From Trichostrongylus colubriformis (lineage: Eukaryota > Nematoda > Chromadorea > Rhabditida > Trichostrongylidae), in the NCBI GenBank assembly GCA_963978905.1, contig OZ022259.1, forward strand, positions 14,818,001-14,882,000: a stretch of DNA of 64,000 bases, given 5' to 3'. How positions within the stretch are numbered: the first letter of the stretch is position 1; each line of letters begins with the position of its first letter. Shown one piece after another: positions 1 to 10,500 of the stretch. Made by a program: the position numbers and the translations under genes. The notes beneath the pieces are model-generated. The model searched no databases and was not told the origin of the DNA. It worked only from the letters and a program-made list of their open reading frames with translations.

Positions 1-613
1 CTTGTGAATAGAGCAGACGTCCTTATGGTGTGACCAGCCGCCGTGTGACTGTTCAGATTTTGTACTTTTTGGATTTTGGGTCTTGTTCAGCGCACTGAAC
101 TTGCAATCTCCCATTATTTTAGACAGGAGTCAATATTTTGTTGATGGCAGTGCCTACTCCATTTATGAGCATAGCAATCCACATTAACGAGATAATATCA
201 TCCCAATAGCAGACTGTAAATTGAATGTCTAGCTTGTTCCCTGAATAGAGTAGCCATTGTTCAGCTTTTGGGGTTGCGAAATTTCACTTTTATTGACAAT
301 CACACAGGCTGTTGAATACAATGCGAATATAGCAATAGATTACCCCTGTGATCGATGCACGGATCTAGATTTTATCGGCGATTTTATCTTCCCCAGCAGT
401 GTGGCAGTAAGCAGTCGATCTCACTCAGATCCATAGGAGGCCGGGTGTGTGAAGGGGGGGGGGGGGTTAGTGGGCATTTTGTCAAACCCCTAAGTGCGTG
501 ACCAACGTTATCAGATAAGCTGCCACGGGTGGGAAATACGAACAATTATTTGCGAGCCAGGGTGTAAAGTGTGTGTAGGAAATGAACTATGAAGTGGATT
601 AATACTTCTGAAA

Positions 614-889
614 TTAAAATTGAGTATTTTTGAAATGTCTTATTTTCACTATTTTTTTGAAAATTTCCATACGAAGCCATTTGTGTACTACGTGATTTCC
701 ATCGACTTTCAATAGATTGAGGCGTTCTTCACTCTCATCCATCATATTCAGAAGTTTTGAACTATCTAAGTCATTATGTGGATTAGAGGGAGTAGTTCTG
801 ATCGAGGCATCAAGTAATTCATCTAACAACAAGTCTAGGAAGAAATGATGTCGGGAGGATGAAGCACGCAGTTGTGTCCTCCCCATCAT
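614..889 (-). CDS. uncharacterised ORF, 91 aa
   Basis: Minus-strand ATG-to-TAA frame with a plausible composition (FFLDLLLDELLDASIRTTPS and DESEERLNLLKVDGN). It lies left of the phosphatase gene. No homologue recognised and no supporting splice or polyadenylation signal is obvious, so it may be a chance ORF. Confidence 0.2.
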   Translation of the reverse strand: MMGRTQLRASSSRHHFFLDLLLDELLDASIRTTPSNPHNDLDSSKLLNMMDESEERLNLLKVDGNHVVHKWLRMEIFKKIVKIRHFKNTQF

Positions 890-1534
890 CCAGATTGAGT
901 CGTAATTTTTTTAATTAATTAATTTATTTACACTCGATGGTGTGCAACAATTCAGAAATTGAATTGCTTAGTTATCACCTGTTTAATCCTCTTTCAATGT
1001 ATTTTAAAGACAGTGGAAACCAATGATCTCTGATCTTCGGGGTGTTCAGCTGTTATGATTGATTGTTCATATTTGTCTCTAGGTGAAACGGTGGTGCACT
1101 TCAATCGTCTGGTGCTTTGCGAAGTGACAGCGAATGTGATGAGCAACTGCTTCAAAATCCTCGGAATTCGTGAAGTTCCACGAATGTGATCCTTTGTTTA
1201 TCCGCTATATTTCCGAAACGGTAGAAACGCACAATATGTAGGCTGCCCATGCGTGCACATGCGGAACGTATAGGCGTTGTCGACCATTTCGATCGCTATT
1301 CACCCCCCCCCCCCCCCCACGTGATCGCTTGTCGGTGTCTTGTCGATTGCTTATCGTTCCTTGTATTTTCCAATCGAAATCTCACTTCTATAGGTTACGT
1401 GATGTCGTCTCATTGCGTGTGATTTTCGTTTCGTTGCGGTTATTGAATGGTTGCGTTTTGTTGTCGATCGGCTTAACAGATAAATCTATTGTTAGCGTTT
1501 GTACTACGTGTCCGCTGTAGCTCAGATCCGATAA

Positions 1535-4500
1535 ATGGATGTGGAAGTGACACTGAGTTCATCGCCTTCGTATTCATTCACAATCTCTGCCAGCTGTGAT
1601 CGTGGTGATCGAAATACAATGGAAGATCGAATGTGTGTTCATCAGGGATTCACGAAACACGGAACGGTTAGCTCTTTCATACCTTATATTGATCAATAAT
1701 TTCATATATCAAACGTTTCTTTTTTCTTTTTGTTTGTCTTTTACTATAATTCGATAGTTTTTGATTGGTTATAAACGTGACACTGTCAGCTGATTAGATA
1801 AGGCCATGACAGGAGCGACTAGTTGTTGCTTTGCAGCAGTAATAAGACAGGGCGAGTTGTCCAGGAAGTAAGGTTTAGTGGAGTGAAGAAAGAACCCCCA
1901 TAAAGGCAGTGTTAGGGGCAATGTTGGTAAAGGGAACTCCTGTGCAAGTCACCCAAATAAAAGCTACGAGTCTATGAAGTCGATATGTAGCAAAATACAG
2001 GCGAGGAGAGCGCCTCTGAACAGTGGTGGAGGCGTCTTTTTCAACGGCTGCCGATTTTTTTCTAGCCTGCCCTTTCAGTAATCAAGGGCGGGAAGAGGGT
2101 CTTATTTCTCTAGTTTTTAATCTTCTCATTCCGTTTTTCTTTACATTCATACAACTGACGACCTCGGCTTTCACATCCAATAATGTTTTCACACTCGCCC
2201 TGCATTATCCCCATCACTGCCTCTGAGCGACACGTCTTCCACCCCACCTCTTCCCGTTTTGTTCATACGCTCTTAAAGACAACGGGTAATGTGGTAATGG
2301 AGAAATTCCGACAAGAAGTCACCCACATAGCAGCCCTGGGTCTAAGAAGGCTATCTGTGGCGAAATCCCGGTGAAAAAGCGCCCCTCCGAGCTGTAGAAA
2401 CGCCACAAAGCGCCGCAACCGCCCATCTGTCCCGCCTCTTGATAGGTCGATCCCGCCTCCGGATGACGTGATTCCCGATTGACTGGGATGGGAGCATCAG
2501 TGTGATTGTTGATCGATGAGCGAAAAAAAGGTGGAGTTGTACCGTGGAGGGAGAGAGATTGGCGATTCCTTCGTCCCGACAATGATCCTTGATGGGGCGG
2601 TTGTGTTTCTGGTGGAGTTCGTATTTTGAAAACTTTTCCGACATTTCGAGGAATCCTATCCTCGACGCCCCATGCTCTGTCGAGGAGAATTCGGACCGAT
2701 GCCCCGATCGCTGAAAAAAATCGGTAATTGATAATCATGCCTAGTGCCAGGTAGTAATACTCGATGACAACCTTCTTGCTTGTCGACGCGGCTTGCGTGT
2801 AGGCACGGAAACCCTTTCGCATGCATCAAGGGGGGTGAGGGGTGTATATCGTTAGGACAGAGACGTCGCGTGGCCGAGTTTGGCGCGCGACGAGATGGTG
2901 CGAGCTATGCGCGCCGTATGGGATGGGTCTTGAAGCGATAACGGTGCTCTACGCCTCATTCTAGGCGTAATCGCTTCAGGACTCAACTAATACGGCGCGC
3001 AAAGCTCGCACCATCCCGTCGCGTGCCGAACACGGCCACGCGACGTTTCTGTCCTAACGATATACACCCGGGGGGAGAGAGTTGCAATTTGTTTGAGTTG
3101 GACTCTGCTTCGAAGTGAACCATTTCCGCCATTGAGTGCTGTAAGCTTCGGGAGAGGGGGAAATGCTGAATGTTGAAGAGTAGCATAGATTTATATGACT
3201 TTATTTTGAGTCAGAATGGATGCGGTTTCCAAATATGGATGAAAAGAAGCGCCAAGGTGTGGAAACCAATCTCGTTGGAAGGAGTTTCACTGTGGAAACC
3301 AATCTCGTTGGAAGGAGTTTCACATGATAAAGCTGGTTCGCTCATCTCGGAATCCCTCCTCGCGTAGGCATGGGCAAAAAGATTCATCTTCCCTTCTAAC
3401 GTAAAAAAATTTCGAATAAGTGGTCACAGTCATGCAACGTCAGAGTAAAGAAGAGTGAAATTTGCATTGTGAGAGAACTTTGATCGAAAAGACCTACGGG
3501 ATCTGGCTTCTGAAAAAAGCTTCAAAACCTGAAACTTGTCTTCCGAAAGCTGTCACAAAGCCAGAAAGATCCGCAATCATCAGTGAGACATGATCATTGA
3601 GAAGAAAAAAAGGAGGCTATTTGGTGCTTAAAAGGGAGGTTATCAAACATTTCTATTATATCGTGAGGAGAGATTTTGCCGGTTTTCGCAATTTCAACTC
3701 CAGGAGAGCATAACTTGTCCCAGATTGCATCTTTTCTCACGGAATGGGCACCATGACATTCGTCACACTTTTGACAACATGATGCATATCTCATTTCGAT
3801 GAAAGGCTGACAAACTTACATCACGCGGAGTCGTAAAAAGTCTCTGGCTGCTCCTAGGGGTAGCACAGCACCGGCTCCTTGATTGTTACGTTTCAGCAAA
3901 TTTGCCTTCCTAAGGAGCCCAATGAGCAAATTGATCTGAGTTTAAATTTGGATTAATCTTGTGGAGGAGTAGAACCGTCCACAACTTTCCCCACAGCCTA
4001 TAAGGAAACTCATGCTGTAGGTGACTTGAGACGCAGTGGCTTCACTATCCCCACGATAGAATGCATCCCATTCAGAAAAAAAAAACCGTACTAACAATAT
4101 GATCCCATTTTCCTCTTACGCTTCTGCGACTCTTCTGGAATAGTTCAGATTTTGTTAGACATCTGAATGGAGGATATGCGTGTCCTCGACACTTCGAACC
4201 TATTATATCGTTCACGTGCACAGAAAATTGCGCAACATAATATATCTGAAATTGATGTAATACATAATTCCCACGCTTCATTAATAACACACAAGGAACG
4301 GAATGTTTGCTTTTATTTCGACAAAAAATAAGAATAGCTAAATAGAGAGTCGCTGCATCGTAAAATATGGTTTGTGATGATTTGTGACCCTTCACGATCT
4401 TCCCTGTAAGAGGTCACTCCAAGCGTATGCCCATTTGGCTTTGCCCGCTCGTCCGTGTGTGTCCTCAAAGTAAGGATTTCAAAAAGCTGTTTCTAAACCC

Positions 4501-7500
4501 GTATATTTTTAAAATGAAGAACGGAATGGTCAAGGGGTGCGGTTTCAGGTTATGGCAGTGGGTTAGAAAATCGAGGAGCTTTTCTTACGTTTTTATGAAC
4601 ATTCACTTTATAATACTTTCCACTGTTCATGTAACTTTATAGTGTTTTGTCATCTAATTCGATCTCTAGCAAATCATTTAAAATTGTGCAGAACGTTTCA
4701 GCTGGATTTTCTTCTGCTTGGTTTGTTTGACGGACACGCTGGAGATGAAGCTGCTCAGTGTGCTAAGGAGATTTTGCCAATCAAGGTACGAGTAGTCTTG
4801 ATTTGAGCCAAGTTAATTATTACATGATTCTGGTGACTTTTAAGAGAGTAGTTCTTGGGAGTTTGGATTATCGAAAGGCATCAGAAGGAATAAGAAGAGA
4901 GTGAGAACAGGGAATAGATACTCTCTGAAAACAAACCCCCTTGGTCAGAAATGGTAGGGTGTAGCGAAACTCGTATCGAAAAAGGGCGGCTTGGGGTCTT
5001 ATCACGGTCGCGTAGCACAGCTAGTAGTCCTGCAATTGATCAAGCGGGCGAGCTGCTGGCGAGGGCGGGACATCGTTCGCGGACTCAGGCCGCATCAATA
5101 CTTTGCGCACCGGCGGCGACGGCGGCACTATGGTGACACGCTCCGTTTGTAAATCGCCCGACCCAACCACACTACAGCGTGATGATGGTATCGAGAGCCA
5201 AAAAGCCGAATTCGAATCCTGGCGTAGTGCCAAACTACACCGAGATCAAGGTTTCATGGGATTTCGCAACGGTCATCATACTGCAGTGTGGTACTCGAGC
5301 GTTTTACAAAAGAAGTGCGTCACCAGTGTCGCCGTGTTCGGTGGCGGGCACATGAATTTGTCGCTGTTGCTGCCGGTGCTACCCCGGTGCGCGAAGTGTG
5401 AACGCGACCGTAGCCGCTCGCCCGTCTGTAATCTACCCCCGGCTAGAGGGCAGAGGAGCGCAAAAGAGAAGGAGTGAAAAGGATGGGGGTTTTGGGCTCC
5501 TATTTCTCTAGTTTTCCGCGGTTTTATTCAGTTCATTCTCCACTGTTACACTGCTGAGTACCTCTACTTTCATATCCTACAATTTGCCAAATTTGCCCCC
5601 TCTCCGTGTATTCAAGGAAGCTACTATTAGCATGAGTTCAATTACGTTCCATTTCAGAATCTCATTCCAAAAACAGATCAATAATAAGTATCGAAAGTTC
5701 GTTTCAGTTCTGGACGATAACCACGCCAGTGCTTCAGTCCCCTGCACCCACTATTAGTGAAATAACTCAAGCGCTTGCTCCTGAAGACGAGCTTTCCGCA
5801 GTGATTTCACAATGACCTGCTGGAGATTCCTTTTTACGCTAATTCCTTGATTTATTTCCTGAGCTCTTACATCCACTTCTCCTCTTGAAGGCAGTGATAG
5901 GGGTAATGTGGATAATGGGAACTCCTAAAATGGGTCACACAAATGAGAGCTAGGGCTCTGAAGAGACTATATGTGGTGAGATTTCCGATGAGAAAGTGCC
6001 TTCGGGCTTCATACGAGCCGTCTTCTTTAACAGCTACCACTCGTTTTATGCACGCCCGCCCCCTTTTTCGGGGCGTCTCGCCCCTTTTGAGAATATACGG
6101 CGGGGAGAGGGTCTTCTCTCGGGTTTTTGACCGTATCATTCGGTTATTTTTCGTTTCCGTACTATTGAGCACCTCTACATTCATATTTGATGATCCTTCC
6201 ATATTCGGTCCAAATTACCCCTGGCACTGCCATTAACTCACCTGCTTCACCTATTCGTTTACGCGAGAAGATAAATACCTTTAGCCTTGATTCAGGGACC
6301 ATCGCAAGGAGATCTGCCAACACATTATTGCTACTCCATAAGGGGGAATCGCATTTATTCTGTAGGGAGGGACATTTTTTTTTGAGTTAGCAGATTTCCC
6401 CTCCCTCTTTTTTCCTAATTTACTCCCTCGTTAATGCTCGTAAGAAACCGGTATGACGACATAGTCCTGACCAGTCATACCTCTACCTGTGAGATGGGTC
6501 CGATTCTCTGCCGGATACTTACGTGGCCACGTTCGCATCTCGTCATCACATTATGTTCTGGTTCGTCCAATTCCGCATATACCCAGCACGTAATGACACC
6601 CTAGAAGTGCTACAGTCATCGGTGTTTCTGGGCAGTGTACCCATCCCTCTACACCTTCGAGGTAAAGGCAGACTTCATGGCATTCGCTCTTCACTACTCA
6701 ATTTGCCATTGCTTTGAGAACTCTTTCGAAAATTAGTTGGCAGTTGTTTTTCAGGTCGACAAGTTGCTACGACGTGGCTGGAGCGAGGAAAAGGCTTTGC
6801 GACAGGCGTTTCACGACACGAATGAGCAAATGCTCCAAGAAATGAGTCAGTTTTTTATTCAATTTTCGGAGGCTAAAAGCCCTACAGGATCTGTGGTTGA
6901 TAAATACCTAATGGAGTGGGCCACGCACTCCCTCCCATTTCCGCCCAGAATGACACTGTCATTTGGACGCGGTTGGGCTTCTATAATGACTTGCGTGTGC
7001 AGCCGATCTAGATATGAATCAGTGGCTTTATCCTCCCGGACAACTATGGCACTAATTACATACCTCGGAGGGATGGAAGACTCAATTGTATTGGCGGGCA
7101 CTGCTTTAGGATTTCTCAGGTCGTGTTTACACTCTGCGGTGCCGGCGGCAGGACGTGGCTGCGTGTCTGTGCGTCTGCGCCTATGCCACCATGCATCGTT
7201 GTCTGCGTCGTCTCTAAACGTCCGTGCCATTCTGCGTAGCCGTCTGTGAACGCAACCATACTCTCCGGCGCTGAGTATGAAAGCGGCCTAGGCCTGCTTG
7301 CATAATATTCTTCCGGAGGCGGAGATGCGACATCGCACGTGAAACTGGAAAATGGCGCCGCGCAAGCGTCCACTAGCAGCCCCTAGCAGTAACGGCATTA
7401 CTCCCCTTCTTTCTTCAATATTCGTTTTTAATGGGGGAATCGATTGGAACCACTCCTGTTTTACCGTTCTGAATTGCTTTCTGTTGTATTGCATGTTTTT

Positions 7501-10500
7501 ATTTGCAACGCGACACACGTGATAATGAATGAGAACAGTGATCAGTACGATTTATGATTGGAAAAATTGCTCGGTGTTTTCGCTAGGAAGGTGCAGTGCA
7601 ACACTTTTGTCCTCTGCAGCCGTCCTTCGAATAAAATAGCCAAGAAATTACCAAAACCAAAACAGTGACAAGAAAAGAGTGAGAGAAAAAGTGCGCGAGT
7701 GCTTTCCACGTTTGCAAAAGATTCGAAGTGCTCTGCTCTAGAAACAAAAACTTTTCAAGGCTGCGTTCATACTTTGCGCACCGACGCCAGCACCGGCAGC
7801 GATGGCGTCAAAATCATGCGCCCGCTGCCGACCAGAGCGGCACTCTTGTGACGCGCTCCCTTTGCAAAACGCTCGACCCAACCACGCCACAGAATGATGA
7901 TCGTGGCGAGCGCCCAGGAGTTCAAAATCGATTTCAGCATGGTATGGCACTATGCCAAGATTCGAATTTGAATTCGTGGTACTATGTCTCGCCATACTCA
8001 CCATGCATATTTTGGTACTATGTCAGAAGTCAATTCCGAATTAGTGGCTCTTGCCACGATCAACATATTTTGATGTGGTTGGGTCTAGCGTTTTACAAAT
8101 GGAGCGCGTCACCATAGTTCTGCCGTGTTCGGCAACGGGCATATGATTTTGACGCCGTCACTGCAGGTGCCGGCGTCGGTGCGCAAAGTATGAACGCGGC
8201 CTAAGAAATATGCAGCCACAGCGTCTGCAATAGCAATAGGTAATATTCCATGTTTTTTTTTCCAGGTTCTTGGAAGCCATCGGGATCGATTCCATCGCGA
8301 GCCGGCACAACTGCTTGTGTCGGTCTTTTACGTAAAGGGAGACTATGGACAGCAAATTGTGGCGATTCAACTTGTATTTTAGGAGTTCGCGTCGGAGGTA
8401 CAATGTTTTAGATGAAATTTCCTTGCTGTCTAGTCATAATTTTATTTTAAGAAGGCTCCTCATGGTACCCTGCCGGTATTCGGGCAACTTCACCTCATTC
8501 ATTGAATGCGCAAGAACGAGCAAGGATTACCAGAGATGGTGGACAGGTAAGGGTACTTTAGGTTCTCCCATAATATGACGTTCTCCAGAAGAAACTACCT
8601 TTTCATCAGTAAGGAGATTAGGGCATAAAATCGAATGGATTTGTGGCTCTCTCTAAATGCTTAGCCAATTTCTTTCAGCCAGCAAAAGATTATTTTGAGT
8701 TCATTTCTCACTTTTTGCGATTTGCTAGCTTCATTTTTTTCCTTTGATACGGTTAAATGATGAAACAGCAGAGTGAAGCTATGTGGTGCTGCGCTATGTA
8801 ATGATGCGCAACAGTCAGGCCGCGGTCGTACTCTGCGGTGCCGGCGGCGGGGCGTGGCTGCGTATCTCTGCATCTCCGCCTAAGTCACCCTGCTTCGTTG
8901 CCTGCGTCATCTCTGCTCCTCTCCCGTGCCACTCTCCCTCGCTCCCTGTGAACGTAGCCAGGCCCTGCCGCCGGTGAGTAGCAGCCTTAGGACGCCGTCA
9001 TACTCTGCGTCATACTTTTGCGATTCTGCGGTTTTGCGACGTTGCACTTTCGCACGTGATACTAAGATCCTGAGATTGGGCAATGGCGCAACCATGCGTG
9101 CGGAGCCGCGACACAGCAAAAGCGCAGAATCGCAAAGTCTGGCGGCTGCCTTACATAAGTCCTCTGTTCGGGGCGGAGTTGCGCAAGGGGTGGACGCGAA
9201 CGATTATTCGAATTCTAACTGAACGGAAAGAGGTGACTGCTTTAGCCTTCCGTTTTGCTCTCCGTTGTCTGCCATTGCTCTGCAATCGTGCCTGCTGAAA
9301 CTGGAGTCCAAAGAAATTCGATGTCATAGTGAAGTGATGCACCTATTGATGTAGGTAGCGATAGACAGTCGAGGAGATGCACGAGTGGTGTTCAGTTGGT
9401 GCAATCGTCACTGTTGGGCAAGGCAGTCTCGTTGTTCTCATCGTAAATCGCACCATCCCTGCCTCAACATCACACGATCTCTCGGTGAGTGCACACATGT
9501 CCGCAACCACCTACTTGGCTGCTATTAACTCAGCTCAGTTCAGGAGACTTTTGGTCGTTTTCAAGTGACACGGGACGTTTTGCGATTTCTTGCGATCCAG
9601 ATATCCGCTCATTTTCTATCGCTGACGACAACATATTTGCTTTTTGTCTTCACTCCGATGGACTTGCTCTCTCACCGGGACACATTGTTAAAACGATGAA
9701 TTCAACGTCTTCTGAGGACAAGGTGATATACAGACGTCAGTTACTCAACCGCCCTAAGGTGCCTTCATAATCGGCGATACAATGGCCAGCTGAATCAGTG
9801 ACGGCTGCTGCGCGCGCTTTATTCGCAACTTTTGACTCAATCGCGCTTTCTTACGTTCATTGAATGTTTCACGACAAAAATTAGAACACGAAAGTAACGA
9901 ACGGTTGCTAAAAAAAGCTTGAGGCGTAAGTACCATTCAAAAATACTGAATTTGAAAGAAAAAAAGATGAAACATCCTATGTATAGGATCTACTCACGTG
10001 ACCCTTCGGATAGTTTTGGGGCGAAGGCTTTCTTTGGTCGTCCAGAGATCGAGCAAACAGGGATGTGCGGCGAAAGCTCGAATTTTCGCGCGGCGAGTGC
10101 GAGTCGTTCGCAGCTTCATTTGTTGAAACAGCAACAACAAGAACATAGGCAAACTTCTGTAGCTTTCAACCTACAGTCGTCGAGTTCCTTCACGGTACCA
10201 AGCCACTGCGTCTTGAGCGGAATCCCAAAAGACTGCGGCAAGTCGTAGTGACAGAGACGCCGTGAAGCGAAAATTCGACGAATCGCCACACACCCCGGGT
10301 GACCGTCTCTTTGCTGCTTCCGAGGGCACCAGGTCTAAGTGTGATGAAATGGTCATTGGCGTACAAGATATACCTGTCACCATTGGCAGTAGGTCCCATC
10401 TTCAGAATATCGATTTCGATCATCTATTTGTTGCGCTGACATGGTATGTTGGGAGTAAAATAACGCATTTGCTGGTTTTCCGGGATCCTGATTACTAATG

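Noticed and set aside
2319..2822. 167-aa minus-strand ORF
   Set aside because: Most of it overlaps a transposon-family copy also seen at 27.3 kb, where the frame is not conserved; not a host gene.
5867..6236. Overlapping ORFs of 97-111 aa on both strands
   Set aside because: Fall within a TIR element in a phosphatase intron; the mirror-like open frames are not supported by any motif.
7737..8117. ORFs of 88-129 aa
   Set aside because: Inside the long-form MITE at 7759-8201.
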